Program-made: the position numbers and the translations under genes | NCBI RefSeq assembly: GCF_010994755.1 | Contig: NZ_WHSB02000008.1 | Span: 186,001 to 250,000 of the forward strand | DNA from: Shinella lacus | GTDB taxonomy: Bacteria; Pseudomonadota; Alphaproteobacteria; Rhizobiales; Rhizobiaceae | Direction: 5' to 3' | DNA: 64,000 bases | Notes under the pieces: generated by a model | Told to the model about the DNA's origin: nothing | Databases searched by the model: none | Seen by the model: the letters and a program-made list of their open reading frames with translations, nothing else | In this document: positions 19,364 through 28,844 of the stretch, piece after piece | How the letters are laid out: each line of letters opens with the position of its first letter | Numbering within the stretch: position 1 is the first letter of the stretch

Positions 19364-20152
19364 TCAGCGCGTGACCGGTATTTCCTTAAGCGTTGCGATG
19401 GTGAAGTCGGGTGGCAGCAGGCTCGCGTCTTCCACCGGCGGCACTCCCGTCGTGACGAGCACGGAGCAGAGCCCAGCCTTCTTTCCCGCCTGGATGTCCG
19501 TCGGTATCTGATCGCCGATCATCAGGGTCGAAGAGCGATGGGTCCCAAGCCGCTTGAGCGCCGCCTCGATCATATGAACTTCCGGCTTGCCAACGATGAT
19601 TGGGCGGACACGCGCCGCTGTTGCAACGGCGGTCAGGATTGCGCCGGCGCCCGGCTCGAAACCCGTCGGCGTCGGCAACAGAAGATCGGGATTTGTCCCG
19701 ATCAGCACCGCACCCTTCAAAATAGCGTCGACCGCAATCCGAAGCTTTTCATGGCTGATTTCGCGGTCGAGACCCATGACGACGACGGACGGATCCTTGT
19801 CGGTGATTTCAAGATCGGCTTCGGAGATGGCCTTCTTTAAAGACGGCGCGCCGATAACATAGACTCGTGTTCCATCGGGAAACCTCTGCCGGACGATCTG
19901 GGCAGCCGTCACCGCCGAGGTGACGACGTCGTCCAGAGTGGCATCGAGGCCGAACGAAACGAGCTTGGCCACGACGTCCTCTGCCGTGTGCGTCGAGTTG
20001 TTAGTCACGAAGCAGTACGGGATCCCGTCCGCTTTCCAACGCTTGAAGACCTCGACCGCGTCTTCGATCGGGGTCTTGCCACGGTAGACCACGCCATCGA
20101 GGTCCGACACGACGCCCCGGATAACCGGCCAGGCAGATTGCAGCTTATCCAT
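19364..20152 (-). CDS. HAD-superfamily IIA phosphatase (NagD-like)
   Basis: 262 residues. Motif I DLDGVVYRG, motif II threonine/serine in VTNNST, motif III lysine region IVGKPEVHM and motif IV MIGDQIPTDI are present, giving a class IIA cap (NagD, phosphoglycolate or pyridoxal phosphatase type). In this operon, with a ribokinase-type kinase and an SDR, it probably dephosphorylates a sugar phosphate or removes a dead-end product. Its start overlaps the SDR gene by eight bases. Confidence 0.88.
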   Translation of the reverse strand: MDKLQSAWPVIRGVVSDLDGVVYRGKTPIEDAVEVFKRWKADGIPYCFVTNNSTHTAEDVVAKLVSFGLDATLDDVVTSAVTAAQIVRQRFPDGTRVYVIGAPSLKKAISEADLEITDKDPSVVVMGLDREISHEKLRIAVDAILKGAVLIGTNPDLLLPTPTGFEPGAGAILTAVATAARVRPIIVGKPEVHMIEAALKRLGTHRSSTLMIGDQIPTDIQAGKKAGLCSVLVTTGVPPVEDASLLPPDFTIATLKEIPVTR

Positions 20153-20918
20153 TCATCAACATCCCGCCGTTCACATGCACGATCTGTCCCGTGATGTATG
20201 TCGCTGCGGGCGTCGACAGAAAGACGGCCAGACCTGCCACGTCCTCGGGCGTACCCACTCGGCCGAGCGGAATTCTCCCAGCGTGACGCGCTTCCGTCTC
20301 CTCGCGAGGACGACCGTGCATAGGTGTGTCGATAATGCCAGGTGCGACGCCGTTCACGTTGATCCCGAATGGTGCGCACTCGTAGGCCAGGAGCTTGGTC
20401 AGGTCATGGACAACGGCTTTCGAGAAGCAGTAGTCGGCGCCGCCTGCCTGGTAGTTGAACACGGCGCCTTGGGAGGAAAGCGAAGATCCGATGTTGACGA
20501 TGCGCCCGCCGCCATCCTTCATGAAACGGTTGACCACCAGCTTCGAGCACAACAGAACTGCCCCCGAGTTGATTTCCATGGTCCGGTCGATCTTTGCCTT
20601 GTCGCCAGACAAAAGCGTTTCACCGGATTTTATGCCCGCATTGTTCACAAGCACGTCGATACGGCCAAACCGCTCGGCAACCGTGTCCATCACCCGGCCG
20701 ATGTCCGGCTCGCTTGTAACGTCCATCGCCAGCGCTACGACGCGATCTCCACCCTCAACCGTAGCAAGCGTTTTGTCGAGCGCATCCTTATTCGCATCGG
20801 TCGCGATGACCGTCGCGCCGCTCTCCAGGAACGCAGCCGTGATCGCGGCGCCGATACCGCCGCCTGCACCGGTGACGAGGACCGTTTTGCCCGACATCGT
20901 GAAAAGGGAATTGGTCAT
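20145..20918 (-). CDS. Short-chain dehydrogenase/reductase
   Basis: 257 residues. NAD(P)-binding TGAGGGIGAA, NNAG, active-site serine in NIGSSLSS and YxxxK (YCFSK) are all present; the C-terminus is the conserved IVHVNGGMLMNG. The aspartate ending beta-2 (ATDAN) favours NAD. The start at 20918 shares one base with the ribokinase stop (TAATG). It most likely oxidises the imported polyol or sugar. Confidence 0.9.
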   Translation of the reverse strand: MTNSLFTMSGKTVLVTGAGGGIGAAITAAFLESGATVIATDANKDALDKTLATVEGGDRVVALAMDVTSEPDIGRVMDTVAERFGRIDVLVNNAGIKSGETLLSGDKAKIDRTMEINSGAVLLCSKLVVNRFMKDGGGRIVNIGSSLSSQGAVFNYQAGGADYCFSKAVVHDLTKLLAYECAPFGINVNGVAPGIIDTPMHGRPREETEARHAGRIPLGRVGTPEDVAGLAVFLSTPAATYITGQIVHVNGGMLMNG

Positions 20919-21853
20919 TATATCTCCATGAGAGTTTTGTGATTGAGAAATTCGTCCACTTCGGCGACCGATGGCATGGCCTGCTGGGCGCCCCTGCGGG
21001 TGACACAAAGGGCCGCAACTGCCATGGCTTGCCGAACTGCGTCGCGGATTGGGGTGCCGGACGCAAGTGCTGCGGCAAATCCACCGTTGAAGGCGTCTCC
21101 CGCTGCAGTCGTGACGACGACGACCGGGAAAGCCGGCACGAGGAACGTCTGATTGCCGTCAGAGAAGTAGGCCCCGCGTTCGCCAAGCGTTATAAGAGCG
21201 GCCTTGGGGCCGAGCGCCAGCAAGGCGTTCGCAGCCTCGGCTGCTGCCTCCATCGACACAATTTCAATGCCGGTCAGCTCATATGCCTCGGACTCGTTCG
21301 GCGTGACAAAGTCCACCTTTGACCACGCGTCCTGTGTCAAGCCGTGCCGGACGGGCGCGGGGTTGAAGATCAAGGTGAACCCGCGTTCTTCCTTCATGGC
21401 AAACAACCGCTCAAGGGCAGCCGTGGGGAGACCCATTTCGGCGACGACGATCGCGTCATTCTGGATGTAGTGCGCGGCGCCCTCGATCATGTCAGGCGTT
21501 AAATTCGCGTTCGCGCCGGGATCGATGACGATCATGTTTCCGCCGTCGTCGCCAACCATGACGAGGGCTGACCCAGAAACTTCGCCCGAGGCGGTCTGGA
21601 CAGCTTGCGTATCGACGCCTGCATTGACCAGCGAACGCAGAAGTTCGACGCCGGCTTCGTCATCACCGAGCCTTGTGAAAAGCCGTGGTTTGAGGCCGAG
21701 CTTGGCGGCAGCAACGGCCTGATTGGCGCCTTTGCCGCCTGCGTTTCGAACCAGAGATCCGATGAGGCTCTCGCCCGGCGTGGGCAGACGCTCGACGTTG
21801 AAGCAGAAGTCCAGGTTGGTTGTGCCAAAGAATATCAGAGGGCGCGTACTCAT
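20918..21853 (-). CDS. Ribokinase-like PfkB carbohydrate kinase
   Basis: 311 residues with the PfkB signatures GGKGANQAVAAAKLG near residue 40 and TAAGDAFNGGF near residue 250, where the last aspartate is the catalytic base. The family phosphorylates ribose or related sugars with ATP. The ATG overlaps the permease stop by four bases. It differs from the second PfkB gene at 31936, so the two are not recent duplicates. Confidence 0.9.
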   Translation of the reverse strand: MSTRPLIFFGTTNLDFCFNVERLPTPGESLIGSLVRNAGGKGANQAVAAAKLGLKPRLFTRLGDDEAGVELLRSLVNAGVDTQAVQTASGEVSGSALVMVGDDGGNMIVIDPGANANLTPDMIEGAAHYIQNDAIVVAEMGLPTAALERLFAMKEERGFTLIFNPAPVRHGLTQDAWSKVDFVTPNESEAYELTGIEIVSMEAAAEAANALLALGPKAALITLGERGAYFSDGNQTFLVPAFPVVVVTTAAGDAFNGGFAAALASGTPIRDAVRQAMAVAALCVTRRGAQQAMPSVAEVDEFLNHKTLMEI

Positions 21854-22710
21854 TTGACCGCTCCGAAGGTGAGGCCGCGTTCGAGATGACGTTGACCGAA
21901 CACGATCAGGATAACCGGCACGATCATCGTGACCACAAGTCCTGCTGCCATCACCGGGTAGAATTGAACGCCCGGATTGAGCAGTTTGAGAAGAGCTACG
22001 GTTACGGGCGCCTTGGTCGAGCTCAACATCAAGCCGAGCGCGAAGTTGTGCCAGGCAAGCAGGAACACGAGCAGCGATGCGCCGATCAGACCGGGCTTCA
22101 GCAGCGGAAGCACGATATGAAAAACGACGCGGACAGGCTTTGCGCCGTCGATGGCGGCCGCTTCCTCAATATCCTTCGGAATGTCCTCGACATAGGAGCG
22201 GCTCAGCCAGACGATCATTGGAAGGGTGATCACCTGGTAGACCCAGATCATCCCGAAATAGGTGTCATACAGGCCCATCGACTGGAAGAGATTGAAGAGC
22301 GGGATGACGACGAGAAGAACGGGTGCGAACCGGAACCCAAGAATGAAAAACGCGATGTCTTCCTTGAAGGGTACCTCGCGGCGGGCGAGGACGTATCCTG
22401 CGGGAACACCGACGATAAGCGAGACGACGACCGATCCAAGCGAGACGACCACGCTGTTGATGATCGGCGTCAGGAAGTCGACCTTGATGGTTCCGTAGCT
22501 GGTCGCACCGGCCTGGGCGACATCGAATAGCACCCGGAAGTTTTCCAGCGTCGGAGTGAACAAGAACGTCGGCGGCCAGGCCATCACCTCGTTCTGGTCC
22601 TTGAGCGACATCATGACGATCCAGAGCAGCGGGAAAGCGAGGACCAGGGCACAGATCGCCACCAGGACGTTCAGCACGAGGGTTGTGATTGGTTTGCGTG
22701 TAAAGTCCAT
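21850..22710 (-). CDS. Sugar ABC transporter permease, MalG type
   Basis: 286 residues with about six membrane segments and the EAA loop (DIEEAAAIDGAKPVRVVFHI, then VLPLLKPGL). It is the second inner-membrane subunit of the importer. It follows the MalF-type gene by 11 bases and is translationally coupled to the ribokinase gene. Confidence 0.9.
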   Translation of the reverse strand: MDFTRKPITTLVLNVLVAICALVLAFPLLWIVMMSLKDQNEVMAWPPTFLFTPTLENFRVLFDVAQAGATSYGTIKVDFLTPIINSVVVSLGSVVVSLIVGVPAGYVLARREVPFKEDIAFFILGFRFAPVLLVVIPLFNLFQSMGLYDTYFGMIWVYQVITLPMIVWLSRSYVEDIPKDIEEAAAIDGAKPVRVVFHIVLPLLKPGLIGASLLVFLLAWHNFALGLMLSSTKAPVTVALLKLLNPGVQFYPVMAAGLVVTMIVPVILIVFGQRHLERGLTFGAVK

Positions 22711-22721
22711 GAGTTTATCCC

Positions 22722-23678
22722 TCAGTTCACCCGGCGGCGGACCGCCTGCCAGGCTCTGACCATCAGTGTTGCTCCGATCAGGACGATCAGCCAGTTCACG
22801 ACCATCATCGCCGCCCCCCGACCGAACGTCAGGTTTTGAAACGCCGAGATGTAGGCTTGAACTGAAAGTGCGGAGGTCGAATTGCCAGGGCCTCCCTGGG
22901 TCGTTCCGAAGATGATGTCGAATTGGTTGAAGGATTCGATGAGGCGGAAGACGGCCGCAATGAGGATATAGGGTGCTACAAGCGGCAGCTCGATATTGAT
23001 GAAGGTTGCCCAGGATCTCGCACCGTTGATGCGCGCGGCCTCTCGCAAGTCATCGGTAATCCCCTGAAGCCCGGCGAAAATGATCAGGGCAAAAAATGGC
23101 GTGTAGGTCCAGACATCGATCAGAATGATGGAGATCAAGGCGGTGGTGGGACTGGAAATCCATGAGAAGGGTCCCATTCCGACAAGCGAGAAAAAGTAGT
23201 TCAGGATGCCACTCTGAGGGTTCATCATGGTCGTCCACATCAAGGCCACGCTCATCGGCGGAAGAACCAGTGGAAGGAGGATGAACGGCCGCAGCCAGCG
23301 CGCCAGCGTTACGCCGGTTGCAAAGAGCTTCGCGATCGCCAAACCGATCAGTGCCTCGATGAACACCGTGGACAAGGCATAGACGACGGTCACCCGCACG
23401 GAATTCCAGAAGTCGCTCGTCTTCATGAGCGCGATGTAATTGGCAAAGCCAACGAAACGGACCACCGGTCGGCCAAGGCGCATGTCGGTGAGAGACTGAT
23501 AGACGCCGTAGAAAAAAAGAGCGAGAAAACCTAGCAGGATCAGTATCGCAGGAGCGATGACAAGCAGGCTTACCCAATCGACCTTGCGTTCCGCGTTTTC
23601 CGTCTCCGCTGCCTGGAAAGTTGGGGCCGACGGTGCTTCGGATCGCAGCGATACCACCTTCGAAACGTGAGATGTCAT
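22722..23678 (-). CDS. Sugar ABC transporter permease, MalF type
   Basis: 318 residues with six membrane segments and the EAA loop (LREAARINGARSWATFINIE). The ATG at 23678 has GGAG eight bases upstream; an alternative in-frame ATG at 23690 has no ribosome binding site. It forms the transport channel with the 21850-22710 protein. It lies 58 bases after the binding-protein gene. Confidence 0.9.
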   Translation of the reverse strand: MTSHVSKVVSLRSEAPSAPTFQAAETENAERKVDWVSLLVIAPAILILLGFLALFFYGVYQSLTDMRLGRPVVRFVGFANYIALMKTSDFWNSVRVTVVYALSTVFIEALIGLAIAKLFATGVTLARWLRPFILLPLVLPPMSVALMWTTMMNPQSGILNYFFSLVGMGPFSWISSPTTALISIILIDVWTYTPFFALIIFAGLQGITDDLREAARINGARSWATFINIELPLVAPYILIAAVFRLIESFNQFDIIFGTTQGGPGNSTSALSVQAYISAFQNLTFGRGAAMMVVNWLIVLIGATLMVRAWQAVRRRVN

Positions 23679-23736
23679 GGCATTCTCCATTCGTCCTGGA
23701 GGAGGGGTGGCGGCCGCGCCGCCACCCCGTCCGTTC

Positions 23737-25125
23737 TCAGAGGCCCGCGCGGACTTCTTCCGCCAGCGCATGGAGGGTGGTTTCGACATCGTCACCGTTG
23801 ACCATCTTCTGCATGGCGACGGCCCAGGCGTTCATCGCTTCGCCGAAACCTACTCGTGGCGTGAATGCCAGGGCCGCTTGGTCCTGAGTGGTTTTGAAGC
23901 TTTCGACGAAGTTGTTGAACTCTGGCTGGGACGCGTAATCGATCCAAGCCTTGTCAGCCCAGGTTGACGTACGCGGAGGGTTGACGAGTTTGCCAGTGAC
24001 GGCGCCCGCCAGTGTTACCTTCTTCGACGTCGCCCACTGCATGAAGAGCCAGGCAGCGCCCTTTTTCTCGGACGCAGCGTTCATGGCGAGCGACCAGATC
24101 CAAATGTTGGAGTTGAAGGACTTGGCATTCGGAGCATGGAGCGGCGGAGCGAATGCGATCTTCCCCGAAGCGGGCTGACCCTTCACGTCGTTCCAGAAGC
24201 CGAACATGTTGGAGTCGATCGCCATCGCTGTGCGTCCAGAAGAAATCCCGTCGACGACCTGGTACCAGTTATCATTGGCGAAGGACGGCGCTGCGCACTT
24301 CTTGATCATATCAACGTAGTCTTTGTGGAACGCGATGGACTCTGGCGAGTCGAGACCGGTGTCCAGCTTGCCATCCTTCATGACCCAATCCTTCACACCA
24401 TAGGACTGCGCGATGGAAACGGCGGCGGTGTGGATGCTGCTCCAGAAGCGAACCCCGCGAACGCCAAGGGGGGTGATCTTTGGATCGGCTGCCTTCAGCT
24501 TTTCGCAGGCAGCTGCCATCTCCGGAGGAGTGGTTGGTACCGCGATCTGGTAATTGTCGAGGATGTCCTTGCGATAGAACAGCTGGATGTTCTCGAACGC
24601 GTGTGGAATTGCCCAGACTTCGCCGCCTTCTCCTGGCGCGATCTGACCATCTTCCATCTTCCAGGTCAGCGCGGAACGCAGTGCCGGGAAGAAGTCATTG
24701 TAGTCGTAGGACGCATCGGTGAGTGTCGGATCGTTGAGATACTTGTTCAGCGGCTCGATAGCACCGCTCGGTGCGAGATCCCATGCCGGCTGGATGCCCG
24801 TACCGAAGACGTCCCACGCAGGAGATTTCGTCGTGAGCTGGATCGTCATTTTACTCCAGTAGGAGTCGTCCGGATAGAGTTCGGGCGTTACCTTGATCCC
24901 GGTCAGCTTCTCGAATTCCGGAAGTTCCGCGCTGAGGGCGTCAGCATACGGATGAATGTCGTAGGCCCATGTGATCGTGGTGCCCTCGAACTGTCGCCAG
25001 TTCATTTCGGCCGCGGCGGCAGAGTTTGCTACCGCAACAGACGTCGCAAGCAGCGCAGTGCCCATGAAACAGCCTTTGGCTGCATGGCGCGCGCTTCTGT
25101 AAAAAGTGCCTATCGTCGAATGCAT
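23737..25125 (-). CDS. Sugar ABC transporter periplasmic binding protein
   Basis: 462 residues, family 1 extracellular solute-binding type. A signal peptide with a hydrophobic core (CFMGTALLATSVAVANSAAA) precedes mature sequence with the lobe motifs ITWAYDIHPYAD, LPEFEKLTGIKVTPELYP and GRTAMAIDSNMFGFW. GGGAGGA lies 6-12 bases before the ATG at 25125. It is the first gene of the seven-gene operon (binding protein, two permeases, ribokinase, SDR, HAD phosphatase, ATPase). The ligand is probably a sugar or sugar alcohol that is oxidised and phosphorylated inside the cell. Confidence 0.92.
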   Translation of the reverse strand: MHSTIGTFYRSARHAAKGCFMGTALLATSVAVANSAAAAEMNWRQFEGTTITWAYDIHPYADALSAELPEFEKLTGIKVTPELYPDDSYWSKMTIQLTTKSPAWDVFGTGIQPAWDLAPSGAIEPLNKYLNDPTLTDASYDYNDFFPALRSALTWKMEDGQIAPGEGGEVWAIPHAFENIQLFYRKDILDNYQIAVPTTPPEMAAACEKLKAADPKITPLGVRGVRFWSSIHTAAVSIAQSYGVKDWVMKDGKLDTGLDSPESIAFHKDYVDMIKKCAAPSFANDNWYQVVDGISSGRTAMAIDSNMFGFWNDVKGQPASGKIAFAPPLHAPNAKSFNSNIWIWSLAMNAASEKKGAAWLFMQWATSKKVTLAGAVTGKLVNPPRTSTWADKAWIDYASQPEFNNFVESFKTTQDQAALAFTPRVGFGEAMNAWAVAMQKMVNGDDVETTLHALAEEVRAGL

Positions 25126-25381
25126 GCTTTTCCTCCCTTGGAAATACCGATGGTTCCAGATCCACCACTCCGTATCCCTGGTGAACCACAAGAAAGGAAA
25201 TACGCGATGATCGACAAAGGCGGCGGCAAAGCAGAGGGCATTGTGGGTAAAATTGAGTAAGGCGAGCTGGAGTCTCATAAGCTTGTGATGTCGAAACCTT
25301 GCTGCACAGGGCGGCGGGTTCTACCAGTGCAGCATCTGGCGGGGATAGATCGCGCCCCGTCCTGGGCCAGGAGGCACGATC

Positions 25382-25756
25382 ATGATCGTCGGCATTGCAA
25401 CGCTCCTCACCTTCCAGCTCGTCGGTGAAATCCTGGCCTATGAGACGGGTGGTCTCGTACCCGGTCCGGTCTTGGGGATGGCACTGATAGCTATTGCGCT
25501 TTTGACGATGGCGAAGTGGCAACGCGTACAGAGCACTCAAAGCCAGACGATCGCCACCTCGAAAGCGATTTTGGCAAACCTCGGGATTTTATTCATTCCC
25601 GCTGGCGTTGGCATCGTGAAGCATATCGACGTTTTGGTCGCGCACGGGCTCGCCCTGCTCGCGCTCATTGTCGTGTCGACGGTAATCACCCTTGCCGTCA
25701 CGGTGTGGTCGTTCGTCCTTGCGAAGCGGATCTTTGGAGGTGCGTCTGATGAGTGA
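25382..25756 (+). CDS. lrgA: LrgA/CidA-family membrane protein
   Basis: 124 residues with four hydrophobic segments and the LrgA pattern LVPGPVLGMALIAIALL and LGILFIPAGVGIV. GGAGG lies eight bases before the ATG. The family is holin-like and acts with LrgB in murein-hydrolase control or, in several bacteria, in pyruvate/glycolate transport. The stop overlaps the lrgB start by eight bases. It is divergent from the sugar operon; a 256-base region separates them. Confidence 0.9.
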   Translation: MIVGIATLLTFQLVGEILAYETGGLVPGPVLGMALIAIALLTMAKWQRVQSTQSQTIATSKAILANLGILFIPAGVGIVKHIDVLVAHGLALLALIVVSTVITLAVTVWSFVLAKRIFGGASDE

Positions 25757-26447
25757 CGGTTTGTGGGTCTACCTCGCAACCTCGCCGCTGCTTTGGCTAA
25801 GCGGTACCTTGGTGATATGGATCTTCGCAACGTTCCTTGCCGGACTGAGGCCCGGCAATCCGCTGTTCAATCCGACGCTTATGTCGATCGTAACTATAGC
25901 GGCCATCCTCTACCTGACCGGCATCGACTACCAACGATATTTCGAAGGTGCGCAGTTCATTCACTTTCTCCTTGGGCCAGCGACGGTCGCTCTGGGGATC
26001 CCGCTCTACGAAAAATTGGCACTCGTGAGGCGGAATCTGTTGCCGATGATCGTCGCCTTAACGGTCGGAAGCCTGACGGCGGTAGGATCCACGATCCTCC
26101 TGAGCGAGGCGTTTGGATTTCCTCAGTTGATTACGGCTTCGCTCGCGCCGAAATCCACGACCGCCGCAGTCGCCATGGCGATATCCGAAAGTTTGGCCGG
26201 CGATCCGTCTTTGACTGCTACGGTGGTCGTTCTCACCGGAATCTGCGGAGCGATCGTTGTCACCCCGATGATGAATGCACTGGGTGTGCGTGATTACGGC
26301 GCCCGGGGTTTCGCGGTCGGATTAGCATCCCACGGGATAGGTACTGCGCGAGCCTTCGCGGTGAACCCGGTTGCAGGGTTGTTTTCGGGCATCGCAATGG
26401 GCTTGAATGCTATAGTGACCTCTATAGTCGTACACCTCTTCCTTTAA
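25749..26447 (+). CDS. lrgB: LrgB/CidB-family membrane protein
   Basis: 232 residues, multi-pass membrane protein with the LrgB motifs LLGPATVALGIPLYE, SLAPKSTTAAVAMAIS and ASHGIGTARAFA. It is the partner of the LrgA protein encoded just upstream. The ATG at 25749 gives the family N-terminus. In plastids and some bacteria LrgAB-type proteins export glycolate or take up pyruvate; a link to the adjacent sugar operon is possible but unproven. Confidence 0.9.
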   Translation: MSDGLWVYLATSPLLWLSGTLVIWIFATFLAGLRPGNPLFNPTLMSIVTIAAILYLTGIDYQRYFEGAQFIHFLLGPATVALGIPLYEKLALVRRNLLPMIVALTVGSLTAVGSTILLSEAFGFPQLITASLAPKSTTAAVAMAISESLAGDPSLTATVVVLTGICGAIVVTPMMNALGVRDYGARGFAVGLASHGIGTARAFAVNPVAGLFSGIAMGLNAIVTSIVVHLFL

Positions 26448-26926
26448 GGTGTCTCTAATGGTCTGATGTCCACAGAAACCACACGCGCCTGCGACTGGCC
26501 CCAGCGCCTTGCAGTTGCCAACAGCGGAGGGCTGCCGGAGGCCGGTCAACACATGCCAAACCCGCGCTCATCTGACCTGCTCGGCATTCCTCAGGCCCCG
26601 CCGCCTTGAAAGGACTCGAACCGCCGACCCCGTCGTTTGGCCGATAAGTTCGCGCCGAATTTCCGTGGACGGGCATCTACTTGCCCTCGCAATGGCTGAT
26701 TTGGGGCCGAAAGCTGTCTGACTACTTCTGGCGCGCAATAAACGAAAGCGGTCACGCAACGTACAGATAGATCAAGTGACTTGCGCATAAGCATCGGGAG
26801 ATCCCGCGGCTCTCGGGCGCCGGCTTCTTTACAAGACGATCACGCTAGGACACTCAGCGAACTGAATGCGGAGGGGGCGAGAGCACTCTTCGATGATACA
26901 TCGTGGTCCCCTTGCCCCCTACCTTG
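26448..26926 (+). other. Intergenic region with one copy of a 103-bp dispersed repeat
   Basis: No coding frame here has a recognisable motif. The region contains a repeat copy at 26611-26713 (see separate entry). Both flanking genes end here: lrgB runs in from the left and the pot-type operon from the right, so transcription terminates somewhere within, but no clear hairpin with a T-run was found. Confidence 0.5.
26611..26713 (+). repeat. Dispersed intergenic repeat, copy A
   Basis: A 103-base stretch that aligns without net length difference to 39679-39781. The most conserved parts are AGGA-T-GAACC, CGACCCCGTC, GCGCCGAATTTCC and GGGGCCGAAAG. Both copies lie outside genes. It resembles a decayed member of a small rhizobial intergenic repeat family; no transposase is nearby. 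Confidence 0.6.
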
Positions 26927-27973
26927 TCATCCGCGCAACTTCGTCCAGATCCGATTGTAGGCCTTGATGGCCGCGTCGGAACACAGCTTTCCGAAGTAGA
27001 TTTTCGTATCCTTCGGAGGATTGAGTTCAGGTGCCTCGGCCAAGACCTTTGTCATATAGTTCGCGCTGCCCGTGACACCATTCTGTGAGCCCGTGAAATC
27101 CGACAGGATCGCAGCATTTTCGGGATTCATCAGGAAGTTGACAAAAAGCTTGGCGTTTTCCGGATGCTCCGCCGTCTTCGGAATGACGACGCTGTCCGCC
27201 CATCCGTAGACACCTTCCTTCGGATAGATGTAGGTCAGCGACGGTCGCTGCTGACGTGCCTGATAGGCCGCACCGCTCCATGCCTGTGATGCGACGAGCT
27301 CACCCGAACCGAGCCGCTCGGCGATACCTGAAGCGTCATATGTCTTGACGGCGGGCTTCTGGTTTTCCAGCAGTGTCGAGAGCGCCTTGAGATCGTCCAG
27401 TTCCGCCGTGCACTGCGGCTTTCCCAGATAGACTAGAGCCAGCGAAATGACTTCGCTCATTGCGCCAGACATGCCAATTTTTCCTTGCAGCTCCGCGGGA
27501 GGTTCGAAGATCGTGCCCAGCGAAACTACCTGCTCCTTGTACGCTTCCGAATCCACAACGGCCGACGTCGTTCCCCAGTTCCAAACGACTGAATAGACGT
27601 TGCCCGGATCCCATTCGCGGGACTTCCACTCGGGCGCAAGATTAGCATAGTTCTGCATGCCGGTAGCGTCGATAGGCTGCACCAGTGCTTGAGAAATCAG
27701 GATCGGGATGAAGTCCGCCGAAGCCACAGCGATGTCGTAGCCGGCCGAACCGGCAGAGAGCTTCGCAAGGAGCGTTTCATTACTGTCATAAGTGTCGATG
27801 GACACCTTGATACCGGTTTCTTTCTCGAACTTGGCCGCAAGGTCGGGAGCGGTGTAGCCGCCCCAGTTAAACATGCGCAGAACCTTTTCTTCGGCATGCG
27901 CCTGTGTTGCTATTCCAAGCAACAGCGCCACCGTCATCACGCTAGCCCCGATCGTAAATTCTGTGTTTTCCAT
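26927..27973 (-). CDS. PotD/PotF-type periplasmic binding protein
   Basis: 348 residues with a signal peptide (hydrophobic core MTVALLLGIATQAHA) and mature motifs of the polyamine-type binding proteins: LRMFNWGGYTAPDLAAKFE, GYDIAVASADF, WNWGTTSAVV, and the C-terminal YNRIWTKLR. AAAGGGGAA precedes the ATG at 27973. It is the last gene of a four-gene transporter operon, 73 bases after the PotC-type gene. Given the nucleoside-metabolising genes upstream, its ligand may be a purine-type compound rather than a polyamine. Confidence 0.88.
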   Translation of the reverse strand: MENTEFTIGASVMTVALLLGIATQAHAEEKVLRMFNWGGYTAPDLAAKFEKETGIKVSIDTYDSNETLLAKLSAGSAGYDIAVASADFIPILISQALVQPIDATGMQNYANLAPEWKSREWDPGNVYSVVWNWGTTSAVVDSEAYKEQVVSLGTIFEPPAELQGKIGMSGAMSEVISLALVYLGKPQCTAELDDLKALSTLLENQKPAVKTYDASGIAERLGSGELVASQAWSGAAYQARQQRPSLTYIYPKEGVYGWADSVVIPKTAEHPENAKLFVNFLMNPENAAILSDFTGSQNGVTGSANYMTKVLAEAPELNPPKDTKIYFGKLCSDAAIKAYNRIWTKLRG

Positions 27974-28046
27974 TACATTCCCCTTTTTGTTGATTGGACA
28001 TGTTTCAGAACGCATCGATCCCGGCTTTCTATGACGATGGGGATCG

Positions 28047-28844
28047 CTACGACTTCGATATTGCCTGACGGTTCAGGTACTGCCCGACGGCCGCCAGCAC
28101 GATCGAGATAACCAGAAGGATGGTGGAGGCGGCATTCACTTCCGGCGTGATGCCGCGCCGAATCATGCCGTAGACATAGACCGGAAGGGTCGTAGTCCCT
28201 GCGTCTCCGACCATCGCGCTGATCACGAAGTCGTCGAGCGAGACCACAAAGGAAAGGATGGCGCCGCTGAAGATGGCAGGGCGGAGCAGCGGGATCGTCA
28301 CGCGGGTCAACACCTTAAAGGGCGGCGCGTAAAGATCTCTTGCTGCATTTTCCCAGAGATCGCCGAGACCCTTCATTCTGGCTCGCACCGGCATCATGGC
28401 AAACGGAATGCAGAATACGGTGTGGGCGACGATCAGATTCATGAGGCCGAGGCGCAAATTGAGGCTTGAAAAGAAGATCAAGGTCGTGACGGCCGTGACG
28501 ATCTCGGGCACGAGCAGTGGGAGCGCGAACAGGGACGACATCACACCGGAAGACCGCTGCGCAGACCTCTCCATTCCCACCGCCGCCAATGTTCCGAGCG
28601 ATGTCGCGGCGAACGTGGCAGCGGCCGCGATGATGACGCTATTGAGGGCCGCGGCCTGTATATCGCGGTTGACGGCGACGGCGGCAAACCACTTCAAACT
28701 CGCGCCGCCCCACACCGTCACGAGCGACCCGCCGTTGAAGGAATATGCAACCAGAACGACGAGTGGCGCATAGAGAAAAAAGAAGATGCAGGCGGTATAG
28801 GTACCGAAACCTGGCGTTCTGCGCCAGTCGAAGCCGTGTCTCAT
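28047..28844 (-). CDS. ABC transporter permease, PotC type
   Basis: 265 residues, multi-pass, with LPLLVPEIVTAVTTLIFF and an EAA-type loop (LWENAARDLYAPPFKVLTRV). The ATG at 28844 overlaps the upstream permease stop by four bases and gives the usual short N-terminus. It pairs with the 28841-29716 protein. The Pot-like system encoded at 1412-4450 is homologous but clearly different in sequence and GC content. Confidence 0.9.
   Translation of the reverse strand: MRHGFDWRRTPGFGTYTACIFFFLYAPLVVLVAYSFNGGSLVTVWGGASLKWFAAVAVNRDIQAAALNSVIIAAAATFAATSLGTLAAVGMERSAQRSSGVMSSLFALPLLVPEIVTAVTTLIFFSSLNLRLGLMNLIVAHTVFCIPFAMMPVRARMKGLGDLWENAARDLYAPPFKVLTRVTIPLLRPAIFSGAILSFVVSLDDFVISAMVGDAGTTTLPVYVYGMIRRGITPEVNAASTILLVISIVLAAVGQYLNRQAISKS

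Noticed and set aside
25207..25260. 17-codon open frame (MIDKGGGKAEGIVGKIE) with an AAGGAAA-type ribosome binding site in the sugar operon-lrgA gap
   Set aside because: No family resemblance and no second line of evidence; such a frame arises easily by chance. Left as an unsupported small ORF.
25126..25381. Sigma-54 (-24/-12) promoter before the sugar operon, expected if the 16409-18142 protein were a normal activator
   Set aside because: No TGGCAC-N5-TTGC-like sequence was found in either orientation, consistent with the degenerate ATPase domain.
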